From: an uncultured Clostridia bacterium
Lineage (GTDB): Bacteria; Bacillota; Clostridia; Oscillospirales; Acutalibacteraceae
Assembly: GCA_946004305.1 (NCBI GenBank)
Contig: CAMFZJ010000020.1
Coordinates: forward strand, 1 to 14,359
Reading direction: 5' to 3'
Length of the DNA: 14,359 nucleotides
In this document: positions 6,613 to 14,313 of the stretch, in pieces
Position numbering within the stretch: the first letter of the stretch is position 1
How the letters are laid out: the number at the start of each line of letters is the position of its first letter
Position numbers and translations under genes: made by a program
The notes under the pieces: model-generated
Told to the model about the DNA's origin: nothing
Database searches by the model: none
Seen by the model: the letters and a program-made list of their open reading frames with translations, nothing else

Positions 6613-7380
6613 ATGAATAACAAAATTAAGCTGTTGATTACGGAAGATATTTCACAATTTACCGGAGATAATCTTGATATAATAGATAGCAAAAACATTG
6701 AACCGATTTTCTGTAGCAAGGACGGAGAGGAGCTTATTCTTAAAATAAGGAATGACAAGCCTGACGCTGTAATTATGGATTTATTTATGACAAGGCTTGA
6801 TTCTCTTGGCGTAATGCGCTCAATTAACAAGATGGATATAGAACCGCCTGTGTTTATAGTAACTTCCTCATTTAACAGTCCTGCTTTAGAACGTGAGATT
6901 ATGAACAGCGGTGCTAGCTACTACGCTCTTAAGCCATACAATATTGAAGCTATTTGCGATGATGTTGTTTCTTTAGTTAAAAAAGGTAAGCTTCCAAGCG
7001 GTTCTTACAATACCTTTGACAGCTTTGGCATTGAGCTTAAGGTTACTGAGATACTTCACGAAATCGGCGTACCTGCCCACATTAAGGGTTATCATTATCT
7101 TAGAGATTCTATTATTATGTCAATTGAAAAACCTGAAATTATCAATGCTGTCACAAAACAGCTATATCCCAGCGTTGCTAAAAAATACGATACCACTTCT
7201 TCAAGGGTGGAACGTGCTATACGTCACGCAATTGAGGTTGCTTGGGACAGAGGTGATGTTGAGGTACTTAACTCATATTTCGGCTACACTATACACAATG
7301 ACAGAGGTAAGCCGACAAACAGCGAATTTATTGCAATGATTTCCGATAAGCTAAGACTACAGATTAAAACAGCAAGCTGA
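6613..7380 (+). CDS. spo0A: Spo0A, master response regulator of sporulation
   Basis: This 255-aa cytoplasmic transcription factor, when phosphorylated, binds 0A boxes and switches cells into sporulation. The receiver domain (about 4-120) keeps the acidic pair E11-D12, phospho-acceptor D56, T84-S85 and K107-P108. The C-terminal Spo0A-specific domain (about 142-255) is highly conserved: the recognition-helix region SRVERAIRHAIEVAW and the later KPTNSEFIAM stretch are almost as in Bacillus. The loop after D56 is divergent, F-M-T60-R-L-D-S64 where Bacillus has I-M-P-H-L-D-G, and the first receiver helix is atypical too. Family length is about 260-275, so it is intact. ATG 6613 is spaced seven bases from GGAGG. 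It has its own promoter downstream of spoIVB and ends in a terminator shared with the convergent purine operon. Confidence 0.97.
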   Translation: MNNKIKLLITEDISQFTGDNLDIIDSKNIEPIFCSKDGEELILKIRNDKPDAVIMDLFMTRLDSLGVMRSINKMDIEPPVFIVTSSFNSPALEREIMNSGASYYALKPYNIEAICDDVVSLVKKGKLPSGSYNTFDSFGIELKVTEILHEIGVPAHIKGYHYLRDSIIMSIEKPEIINAVTKQLYPSVAKKYDTTSSRVERAIRHAIEVAWDRGDVEVLNSYFGYTIHNDRGKPTNSEFIAMISDKLRLQIKTAS

Positions 7381-7400
7381 TTAATTATAATTATAGCAAA

Positions 7401-7433
7401 AGCCCATACTCAATGTAAGGTTGAATATGGGCT
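7401..7433. terminator. Convergent terminator between spo0A and the purine operon
   Basis: AGCCCATA (7401-7408) pairs with TATGGGCT (7426-7433). After one C/A mismatch the stem continues as TCAA/TTGA around loop TGTAAGG. On the minus strand the stem is followed by a T run (CTTTTGCTAT), so it best fits termination after purD; on the plus strand the following GAATTTATG is a poorer tract for spo0A. Confidence 0.8.
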
Positions 7434-7445
7434 GAATTTATGTAT

Positions 7446-8711
7446 TTATTTAGTTTTGCCAATATCTGTGCGATAATGAGCGCCTTCAAAGGATATGGTT
7501 TTTACAGCTGAATAGGCTTTTTCCAATGCTTCATCAAGGGTAGCGCCCTTTGCTGTTACACCAAGCACACGTCCGCCGTTTGTAAGGAATTTATTATCCT
7601 CAAGCTTAGTACCTGCGTGGTAAACAATCGCATTCTCAACTCCGCCCTTTTCATTAAGTCCTGTAATTTCCAAGCCTTTTTTATAAGCCAGCGGATAACC
7701 GCCGCTTGCCATTACTACACAAGCTGTTGCTCCATCATACCACTGAATATCAATATCAGCAAGCTTTTCATCAATAATCGCTTCACAAATATCAACCAAG
7801 TCAGTTTTCAAACGTGGAAGTACTACCTGTGCTTCAGGGTCACCGAAACGTGCATTATATTCAATAACCTTTGGTCCCTTTGGCGTAATCATAAGTCCAA
7901 AGTACAGACAGCCCTTAAATGGTCTTCCCTCTTTTTCCATAGCCTTGATTGTTGGTAAAAAAATTGTATCATAACAAGTCTTAGCTATTTCGTCAGTATA
8001 GTAAGGGTTAGGACTGATTGTACCCATACCGCCTGTGTTTAAGCCCTCGTCATTATCATAAGCTCGCTTATGGTCTTTTGAAGATACCATAGGCTTAACA
8101 ACCTTGCCGTCTGTAAATGCAAGTACGGACACCTCAGGACCTGTAAGAAATTCCTCGATTACTATATTGTTACCGGAATCACCAAACTGCTTATCTTCCA
8201 TTATAGACTTGATAGCATCCTTGGCTTCTTCAATTGTCTGAGCAATAATTACGCCTTTACCTAAAGCAAGTCCGTCAGCTTTTACTACTACAGGAACTGT
8301 ATTTTCAGACTCCACATAGGAAATTGCTTTCTGTGGATCATCAAAAACTTCATACTTTGCAGTTGGAATATTATATTTTTTCATAAGGTTTTTAGAGAAA
8401 ACCTTTGACGCTTCAATAATAGCTGCATTTGCATTGGGACCGAAAGCTCTTACTCCTGCCTTTTCCATAGCATCTACCATACCTGCTGCAAGTGGGTCAT
8501 CAGGTGCAACAAATACTAAGTCAATAGCATTATCCTTTGCAAACTTTACCATATTGTCAATATCCATAGCAGAGATATTTACAATTTCTGCATCTTTGGC
8601 GATACCGCCGTTTCCCGGTGCGCAGTAGATTTTTGTGGCTTTTTCTGATTCTTTCAGCTTTTTTATAAGAGCGTGTTCTCTGCCGCCGGAGCCAACCATT
8701 AATATTTTCAT
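7446..8711 (-). CDS. purD: Phosphoribosylamine-glycine ligase (GAR synthetase)
   Basis: This 421-aa ATP-grasp enzyme joins phosphoribosylamine and glycine with ATP to give GAR, step 2 of purine synthesis, in the cytosol. The N-domain starts with the G7-S-G-G-R-E-H-A14 signature. The ATP-grasp part shows ADGLALGKGV (145-154), GGMGTISPNP, and the metal/ATP-binding EYNARFGDPE (284-293). A C-terminal domain follows, with NGGRVLGV near the end. The length is typical (about 420). It is the last gene of the operon: ATG 8711 with AGAGGT (8718-8723) lies 13 bases after the preceding stop, and a terminator begins shortly after its end. Confidence 0.97.
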   Translation of the reverse strand: MKILMVGSGGREHALIKKLKESEKATKIYCAPGNGGIAKDAEIVNISAMDIDNMVKFAKDNAIDLVFVAPDDPLAAGMVDAMEKAGVRAFGPNANAAIIEASKVFSKNLMKKYNIPTAKYEVFDDPQKAISYVESENTVPVVVKADGLALGKGVIIAQTIEEAKDAIKSIMEDKQFGDSGNNIVIEEFLTGPEVSVLAFTDGKVVKPMVSSKDHKRAYDNDEGLNTGGMGTISPNPYYTDEIAKTCYDTIFLPTIKAMEKEGRPFKGCLYFGLMITPKGPKVIEYNARFGDPEAQVVLPRLKTDLVDICEAIIDEKLADIDIQWYDGATACVVMASGGYPLAYKKGLEITGLNEKGGVENAIVYHAGTKLEDNKFLTNGGRVLGVTAKGATLDEALEKAYSAVKTISFEGAHYRTDIGKTK

Positions 8712-8724
8712 AGCTTTACCTCTA

Positions 8725-9903
8725 TTAATGATGGAACAGTCTGATACCTGTGAATGCCATTGTCATACCATATTTATCACAGGTTTCAATTACATTATCA
8801 TCACGGATTGAGCCGCCGGGCTGTGCTACATACTGTACCCCTGACTTCTTTGCACGCTCAATGTTGTCGCCAAATGGGAAGAATGCGTCTGAGCCAAGGC
8901 TTACACCTTTATTTTTAGCAAGCCATTCTTTCTTTTCTTCAGGTGTCAGAACTTCAGGCTTTACTTTAAAGAGGTTCTGCCATGTACCTTCACGAAGTAC
9001 ATCATCATATTCATCGGAAATATATACGTCAATTGTGTTATCTCTGTCAGGTCTGCGGATATTATCTACAAACTGCAAACCAAGCACCTTTGGATGCTGT
9101 CTTAACCACCAAATGTCTGCCTTATTACCTGCAAGTCTTGTGCAATGAACTCTTGACTGCTGGCCTGCGCCTACGCCTATAGCCTGTCCGTCCTTAGCAT
9201 AGCAAACAGAATTAGACTGTGTGTATTTAAGTGTGATTAAAGCAATAAGAAGGTCACGCTTTGCTTCCTCAGGAAATTCTTTATTAGCTGTAGGAATATT
9301 TGATGTAATCATTTCCTCATCAATTTTAAGCTCGTTTCTTCCCTGCTCAAATGTGATGCCGAATACATCCTTATGCTCGATTGGTGCAGGCACATAATTT
9401 GGGTCAATCTTAACTACGTTATATGTGCCTTTACGCTTTGTTTTTAAGATTTCAAGGGCTTCAGGTGTATAGTCGGGAGCTATGATACCGTCAGAAACTT
9501 CACGCTGTAGAAGCTTAGCAGTCTGCACATCACATGTGTCTGAAAGAGCTACCCAGTCACCGTAGGAGGACATTCTGTCTGCACCTCTTGCTTTTGCATA
9601 TGCACTTGCAATTGGAGAAAGCTCTAAATCATCTACAAAATAGATTTTCTTAAGTGTATCTGAAAGCTCGGTTGCTACTGCTGCACCGGCAGGGCTTACA
9701 TGCTTGAATGAAGCTGCTGCCGGTAAGCCTGTAGCTTCTTTAAGCTCTTTTACCAGCTGCCATGAATTAAATGCATCGAGGAAGTTAATATATCCAGGCT
9801 TGCCGTTTAGAACTTCTACGGGAAGTTCCTTGTTATCCTGCATAAAAATTCTTGATGGTTTTTGATTTGGATTACAGCCATATTTTAAAGCTAATTCTTT
9901 CAT
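8725..9903 (-). CDS. purH: Stand-alone AICAR transformylase (PurH C-terminal domain only)
   Basis: This 392-aa enzyme transfers the formyl group of 10-formyl-THF to AICAR to make FAICAR, step 9. It has only the transformylase half of PurH; the N-terminal MGS-like IMP cyclohydrolase domain (about 200 aa) is absent, and that activity is supplied by the PurO-type gene just upstream. Motifs are the catalytic K67-H68 in SFKHVSPAGAAV, ARGADRMSSYGD, REVSDGIIAP, KYTQSNSVCYAKDGQ, VGAGQQSRVHCTRLAG and the closing GIRLFHH. These match animal ATIC more closely than Bacillus PurH, judged from memory. The domain is intact from its usual YGCNPNQKP beginning, so this is not a truncated pseudogene. ATG 9903 follows GGAGGT (9909-9914), 12 bases after the purO stop. 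Confidence 0.95.
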   Translation of the reverse strand: MKELALKYGCNPNQKPSRIFMQDNKELPVEVLNGKPGYINFLDAFNSWQLVKELKEATGLPAAASFKHVSPAGAAVATELSDTLKKIYFVDDLELSPIASAYAKARGADRMSSYGDWVALSDTCDVQTAKLLQREVSDGIIAPDYTPEALEILKTKRKGTYNVVKIDPNYVPAPIEHKDVFGITFEQGRNELKIDEEMITSNIPTANKEFPEEAKRDLLIALITLKYTQSNSVCYAKDGQAIGVGAGQQSRVHCTRLAGNKADIWWLRQHPKVLGLQFVDNIRRPDRDNTIDVYISDEYDDVLREGTWQNLFKVKPEVLTPEEKKEWLAKNKGVSLGSDAFFPFGDNIERAKKSGVQYVAQPGGSIRDDNVIETCDKYGMTMAFTGIRLFHH

Positions 9904-9915
9904 AATTACCTCCGA

Positions 9916-10650
9916 TTATTTATTCTTGTTGATAATTCTTGATGTTGCCTTGTTTGTAGCAATATTAATGTATCTTACAAAAAGACTTACCTTGTTATCA
10001 GCGTCCAATGAATTCCAGATTTTTTCTGCAAATGTATCAATATCATCATTGCCGATTTCTACAAGTGTCGGCTCACCCTCAAAGCTTGGAAGCGGGTTAC
10101 CATCGCCCATATATGTGTGGATAAAATGACCTTCACCTTGTAGAGGATGTGCATAATCAAAAGTAAATCTCTGGCAGCACTTAGGATTGCCGTTAGCACT
10201 TTTCAGAATTGAAAGGGTGTATGAAAGCTTTTCTCCCCTTGCGTCACCATCTGTTCTTACATTTACAATACCGCTGATTCGGGGGGTATAGTTTGGCTCG
10301 TCAGGTTCAAATTCTCTTGCACTTAATGACTGCTCAAAGGTTCTTCCGCAAGCCATAAGGTTTACGATTGTATCTGTCTGGTCGCCGTTTGTTACTATTG
10401 TGCTTTCTGCAAATGTTTTTACAGGAGCATAGATAATAAGTGAAGGATCTTCAAGCTTTGATTCGTCAAAAGCCTGTGTGCGAATACCGTCACCATCTTC
10501 AACAAAAATACGGTTACGGCTGTTCTCTGAACGTCCCATAATAAAATATGCTATAACAGCCTTTTCGCCGTCTGCTGTTCTACCGAGAACAATGCCTCTG
10601 CCCGGGTAGCTTGTTGATGAAATTTCTTTTTCTAATGAAACTGCTTTCAT
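9916..10650 (-). CDS. purO: PurO-type (archaeal-type) IMP cyclohydrolase
   Basis: This 244-aa enzyme is predicted to close FAICAR to IMP, step 10. It belongs to the PurO-like IMP cyclohydrolase family (Pfam IMP_cyclohyd), first described in methanogenic archaea and unrelated to the N-domain of PurH. Supporting segments are YPGRGI (15-20), MGRSENSRNR (38-47), NGDQTD (88-93) and YTPRISGI. It is longer than the roughly 200-aa archaeal enzyme. Context is strong: it sits directly before a transformylase that lacks the cyclohydrolase domain. I place the start at ATG 10650, nine bases after AAAGG; a TTG three codons upstream (10659) would leave almost no spacing. The purN stop lies 14 bases upstream. 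Confidence 0.9.
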   Translation of the reverse strand: MKAVSLEKEISSTSYPGRGIVLGRTADGEKAVIAYFIMGRSENSRNRIFVEDGDGIRTQAFDESKLEDPSLIIYAPVKTFAESTIVTNGDQTDTIVNLMACGRTFEQSLSAREFEPDEPNYTPRISGIVNVRTDGDARGEKLSYTLSILKSANGNPKCCQRFTFDYAHPLQGEGHFIHTYMGDGNPLPSFEGEPTLVEIGNDDIDTFAEKIWNSLDADNKVSLFVRYINIATNKATSRIINKNK

Positions 10651-10664
10651 AATAACCAACCTTT

Positions 10665-11291
10665 CTAATCTTCAATTATTGTAATATTGTTCTTTACTTT
10701 TATTTTATCCTGACAAAACAGGGATACTGCCATTGGGAGTATTTTCCATTCTGCCTGTTCCATAATGCGTTTTTGCAAAGATTCCGGAGTATCTCCATTT
10801 TTAACTTCCACTGCCTTTTGCATTATAATAGGACCGCCGTCACATTCTTCATTTACAAAATGGACTGTAGCTCCGCTGAGCTTAACACCCTTGGAAAGAG
10901 CTGCCTTATGAACATTCAGCCCGTAAAATCCCTCGCCGCAAAAGCTGGGAATAAGGGCAGGGTGAATGTTTATTATCTTGTTTTCATAGGCAGATATTAC
11001 CTTATGCCCCAGTATTGTCATAAACCCTGCAAGGACAACTAAATCTGCATTTTTAGAATTGATGAGCTCAGTTAATGCGTTATCATAATCATCAAATTTT
11101 TCGTAGTCCTTACGGCGTATAACAGCTGTATCTATATTATTCTCTTTTGCTCTGGTTAAAGCATAGGCATCAGGATTGCTTGAAATTACACAGGTGATTT
11201 TACCGTTTTTGATAATTCCTGATTTTTCAGCATTAATCAACGCCTGTAAATTTGTGCCTCCGCCGGATACAAGTACAACTATATTTTTCAT
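10665..11291 (-). CDS. purN: Phosphoribosylglycinamide formyltransferase (GART)
   Basis: This 208-aa enzyme transfers formyl from 10-formyl-THF to GAR, step 3. The N-terminal phosphate-binding loop reads S9-G-G-G-T-N-L15. The catalytic triad is N108 and H110 in NIHPALIP, and D151 in CDGGPI, equivalent to N106/H108/D144 of E. coli. FYGLNVHKAAL after the active site is the usual clostridial variant. The length is typical (about 200). Its ATG shares one base with the purM stop (TAATG), implying translational coupling, and it uses the same folate cofactor as the AICAR transformylase two genes on. Confidence 0.96.
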   Translation of the reverse strand: MKNIVVLVSGGGTNLQALINAEKSGIIKNGKITCVISSNPDAYALTRAKENNIDTAVIRRKDYEKFDDYDNALTELINSKNADLVVLAGFMTILGHKVISAYENKIINIHPALIPSFCGEGFYGLNVHKAALSKGVKLSGATVHFVNEECDGGPIIMQKAVEVKNGDTPESLQKRIMEQAEWKILPMAVSLFCQDKIKVKNNITIIED

Positions 11292-12325
11292 TATTCTATG
11301 ATTACTCCGTCATCACCCTTGATTACTTCGCCTAAAACAACAGCGTCTTCTCCGTTATCTTTAAGCACCTGTAATGCCTTATCAACCTGATCGCTGCTTA
11401 CCGCTGCAATCATTCCGATACCCATATTAAATGTGTTGAACATATCGTGTTCTGAAATATTGCCCACTCTCTGCATTACCTTGAAGATAGGAAGCACAGG
11501 TACAGCAGATTTATTTATTTTTGCTGTAAGTCCTTCTTTCATCATTCTTGGGATGTTTTCGTAGAAACCTCCGCCTGTAATATGGGAAACAGCTTTTACA
11601 TCAACCTGCTCCATAAGTGCAAGAATCGGCTTAACATAGATTTTTGTAGGAGTTAAAAGAGTTTCGCCTAATGGTTTGTCAAGTTCTTCATAGGTATTGT
11701 GGATTGTGTTCTCATCAATACCGAAGATTTTTCTTACAAGTGAAAATCCGTTGGAATGTACACCTGATGAACGCAAACCGATAAGAACGTCACCCTCTGT
11801 AAGCTTGCTTCCGTCAACAATCTTCGGTCTGTCAACCATACCTACACAGAAGCCTGCTACATCATACTCGTCTATTGGATAAAAGCCGGGCATTTCAGCA
11901 GTTTCGCCGCCTACTAATGCACAACCTGACTGCACACAGCCGTCAGCTATACCTGAAACGATTTCTGCGATTTTTTCAGGCACGTTTTTTCCGCAGGCAA
12001 TGTAGTCAAGGAAAAATAAGGGCTGCGCGCCACCGCAAACTACATCATTTACACACATAGCTACTGCATCAATACCGATTGTATTGTGCTTATCTAAAAG
12101 GAAAGCCAGCTTAAGCTTTGTACCTACACCGTCTGTACCTGATACAAGCACAGGCTCTTCCATACCTTTAAGGTTTGGAGCAAACAAACCGCCGAATCCA
12201 CCTATTCCTGATACAACACCGTCAATCTTTGTGCGGGCAACATGGCTTTTCATAAGCTCCACAGCTTTGTATCCTGCTGTTACGTCAACGCCGGCTTCCT
12301 TATAACTTTCGCTAAAGCTTTTCAT
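11291..12325 (-). CDS. purM: Phosphoribosylformylglycinamidine cyclo-ligase (AIR synthetase)
   Basis: This 344-aa cytosolic enzyme uses ATP to cyclise FGAM to AIR, step 5. The N-terminus YKEAGVD (8-14) and the glycine-rich SGIGGFGGLF are typical. SGTDGVGTK (62-70), GIDAVAMCVND (84-94) and GGETAEMPG mark the nucleotide-binding half, and GLRSSGVHSNGF and HITGGGF the C-terminal half. The length matches the family (about 345). ATG 12325 is preceded by GGAGG with normal spacing, 13 bases after the purF stop. The partner enzyme making FGAM (PurL/Q/S) is not in this window. Confidence 0.97.
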   Translation of the reverse strand: MKSFSESYKEAGVDVTAGYKAVELMKSHVARTKIDGVVSGIGGFGGLFAPNLKGMEEPVLVSGTDGVGTKLKLAFLLDKHNTIGIDAVAMCVNDVVCGGAQPLFFLDYIACGKNVPEKIAEIVSGIADGCVQSGCALVGGETAEMPGFYPIDEYDVAGFCVGMVDRPKIVDGSKLTEGDVLIGLRSSGVHSNGFSLVRKIFGIDENTIHNTYEELDKPLGETLLTPTKIYVKPILALMEQVDVKAVSHITGGGFYENIPRMMKEGLTAKINKSAVPVLPIFKVMQRVGNISEHDMFNTFNMGIGMIAAVSSDQVDKALQVLKDNGEDAVVLGEVIKGDDGVIIE

Positions 12326-12338
12326 AATTTATCCTCCG

Positions 12339-13787
12339 CTAAAATTCTTTTATTTTATTTGCAAATTTATCAACATATATTTTCTTAGGCTCATCAGCTT
12401 GATAATGTCCGCTGAAACATCCATCGCAAAGTCCGATGTTACATTCTTCCGCAGTTTTATGCAATCCATCAATACTTATGAATCCAAGGGAATCGGCATT
12501 AATCTGCTCTTTAAGCTCATTAAGGCTGAGATTATTTGAAATCATATGAGATTTGTCAGGAAAATCTATTCCGAAATAGCAAGGGTAAACAATAGGCGGT
12601 GAACATATCCTCATATGTACCTCTTTTGCTCCTGCATCTCTCATAAGCTTCACTATGTGGGCGCTTGTGGAACCTCTTACAATAGAGTCATCTATTATAA
12701 CAACTCTCTTACCTTTTACCGCTGTCTTAAGAACATTAAGACGTGTTTTTAAAAGTCTGCGACTTTTTTTGTCATTTACGCCCTTATAGGTTCTTCCTAT
12801 ATATTTATTCTTTATGAAAGCAGTCATAAACGGTATTCCTGAGGCTGTAGAAAAGCCCTGAGCAGCTATTAGTCCCGAATCCGGTACACCGCACACTATA
12901 TCAGCTTCAACAGGATGCTCCTTGTATAAGATCTCTCCTGCTTTACGTCTTGCCAAGTGGACAGTAACATTATCAATAACAGAGTCAGGTCTTGCAACAT
13001 ATACAAACTCGAAAAGGCACAGGGATGTTCTTTTCTTTTTTGAACAGCTATAACTGCAAATTGAATTTTTGTCAACAACCACAACTTCACCGGGCTCAAC
13101 ATCTCTGATAAAAGTTGCGCCTATGCTGTCTAATACACAGCTTTCGGAAGTTATCACATAGCTGTCTTTAAGTTTGCCTATGCAAAGAGGTCTGAACCCG
13201 TGAGGATCTCTGGCACCTATAAGTTTATCCCTTGTGCCTAACACTATTGAATATGCACCCTTCAATTTATCCATAGCTTTTAAAACTGCTTCTTCAATAG
13301 CTTTGCTGTTAATTATTTCAGAAGCAATTGTATAGGAAATAATCTCAGCGTGGGAGTTTGACTGGAATATTGCACCGTCTTTCTCAAGATTGTTTCTAAT
13401 TTCACAAAAATTAGTTATAGCTCCGTTATTTGCAAGAGCCATAACTCCTTCTCTACAGCTCATAACAAGGGGCTGTGTTGCGGCACGATCAAGGTATTCC
13501 GAGGAAGTATATCTGACATGTCCTACAGAAATTTTACCCTGTGGCAAAGTGGAAAGAGATTTATCGGTAAAGACAGAGGAAACAATGCCCAAGTCCTTTA
13601 CTGAGGATGGAAGCCCATCATTAATAATTGTCATTCCCGCACTGGTTTGTCCCCTATGCTGTAAGCCATAAAGAGCATCCTGTGTTATTGATACAATATC
13701 AAGATCATCATTGTTTCTGTAAAAACCGAATACACCACATTCGTCATTTACCTTATCAATGGTTTTGTCAATAATTACGCTTTTCAA
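12339..13787 (-). CDS. purF: Amidophosphoribosyltransferase, Fe-S type
   Basis: This 482-aa enzyme commits PRPP to purine synthesis, using glutamine to make phosphoribosylamine (step 1). The glutaminase nucleophile is C17 in ECGVFGF, so a 16-residue propeptide should be removed. QHRGQTSAG follows, and the PRPP loop is VVIID366-D367-SIVRGST. Four cysteines, C257 (CLFEF), C403 (YPCYFG), C454 and C457 (CDGC), correspond to the 4Fe-4S ligands of B. subtilis PurF, so this is the oxygen-sensitive iron-sulfur form rather than the E. coli form. The start is TTG 13787, which overlaps the purE stop as TTGA; an in-frame TGA about 14 codons upstream leaves no other usual start before C17. Confidence 0.96.
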   Translation of the reverse strand: MKSVIIDKTIDKVNDECGVFGFYRNNDDLDIVSITQDALYGLQHRGQTSAGMTIINDGLPSSVKDLGIVSSVFTDKSLSTLPQGKISVGHVRYTSSEYLDRAATQPLVMSCREGVMALANNGAITNFCEIRNNLEKDGAIFQSNSHAEIISYTIASEIINSKAIEEAVLKAMDKLKGAYSIVLGTRDKLIGARDPHGFRPLCIGKLKDSYVITSESCVLDSIGATFIRDVEPGEVVVVDKNSICSYSCSKKKRTSLCLFEFVYVARPDSVIDNVTVHLARRKAGEILYKEHPVEADIVCGVPDSGLIAAQGFSTASGIPFMTAFIKNKYIGRTYKGVNDKKSRRLLKTRLNVLKTAVKGKRVVIIDDSIVRGSTSAHIVKLMRDAGAKEVHMRICSPPIVYPCYFGIDFPDKSHMISNNLSLNELKEQINADSLGFISIDGLHKTAEECNIGLCDGCFSGHYQADEPKKIYVDKFANKIKEF

Positions 13788-14281
13788 AGTTCTTCTGCCT
13801 TTCTTTGAATGTCAGCGTCCTTTTGTGCCACTGCCTTAGCCATTTCTTCTTTCATTTCTTCAAGCTTTTTATCAAGGGTTTCATCAGAAAGTGCAAGAAT
13901 TTGTACTGCAAGAAGTCCTGCGTTTCCTGCTCCGTCAACAGCTACTGTCGCTACAGGAATACCTGTGGGCATCATTACTGTTGCTAAAAGTGCGTCCATT
14001 CCGTCAAATGAGGCTGACTTAATAGGAATACCGATTACAGGAATTGTAGTGTGGGCAGCTAATACACCTGCTAAATGTGCTGCCATACCTGCAGCTGCTA
14101 TAATTACACCAAAGCCGTTTTTCTTAGCATTTTTTGAAAACTCTGCGGCCTCATCAGGTGTACGGTGAGCGCTCATAATATGCACTTCATATGGTACATT
14201 AAATTCCTTTAATTTTAATATAGCTTTCTGAACAACTTTAAAGTCGCTGTCAGAACCCATAATCACGGCAACTTTCTTCAT
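13784..14281 (-). CDS. purE: N5-carboxyaminoimidazole ribonucleotide mutase (PurE, class I)
   Basis: This 165-aa enzyme makes CAIR, step 6. GSDSD near the N-terminus, SAHRTPDEAAEF and AGMAAHLAGVLA form the active site. The SAHRTP form marks class I, which uses N5-CAIR made by PurK, rather than the class II AIR carboxylases; no purK is visible here. MPTGIPVATV and NAGLLAVQIL complete the fold, followed by a charged helical tail. ATG 14281 has an excellent AGGAGGA (14286-14292). It is the first gene of the operon in this window and overlaps purF by 4 nt. Confidence 0.96.
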   Translation of the reverse strand: MKKVAVIMGSDSDFKVVQKAILKLKEFNVPYEVHIMSAHRTPDEAAEFSKNAKKNGFGVIIAAAGMAAHLAGVLAAHTTIPVIGIPIKSASFDGMDALLATVMMPTGIPVATVAVDGAGNAGLLAVQILALSDETLDKKLEEMKEEMAKAVAQKDADIQRKAEEL

Positions 14282-14313
14282 AAAATCCTCCTAAAACAAC
14301 ATAGATTGCTTAT
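14282..14313 (-). other. Truncated purE leader
   Basis: Only 32 bases upstream of purE are genomic. They hold the ribosome binding site and no recognisable promoter. The operon's promoter and any purine-sensing element are cut off by the contig end. Confidence 0.7.

Larger units (their letters stand above)
7446..14281 (-). other. Seven-gene purine biosynthesis operon purE-F-M-N-O-AICARFT-D
   Basis: Seven minus-strand genes are packed with overlaps of 4 nt (purE/purF) and 1 nt (purM/purN) and gaps of at most 14 nt elsewhere. No internal terminator or promoter is visible, so they should form one transcript ending at 7401-7433. Steps 1, 2, 3, 5, 6, 9 and 10 to IMP are present; purL/Q/S, purC and purB are not. 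Any PurR box or riboswitch would lie beyond the right end. Confidence 0.9.

Noticed and set aside
8725..9903. Truncated purH pseudogene
   Set aside because: The gene starts at the natural domain boundary with a good ribosome binding site, all transformylase motifs are intact, and the missing activity is encoded next door.
10651..10659. TTG start for purO
   Set aside because: It would lie about one base from the AAAGG motif; ATG 10650 has proper spacing.
13809..14168. 119-residue plus-strand open frame
   Set aside because: It is the antisense shadow of purE, low in complexity (Ala/Ser rich) and without a start signal.
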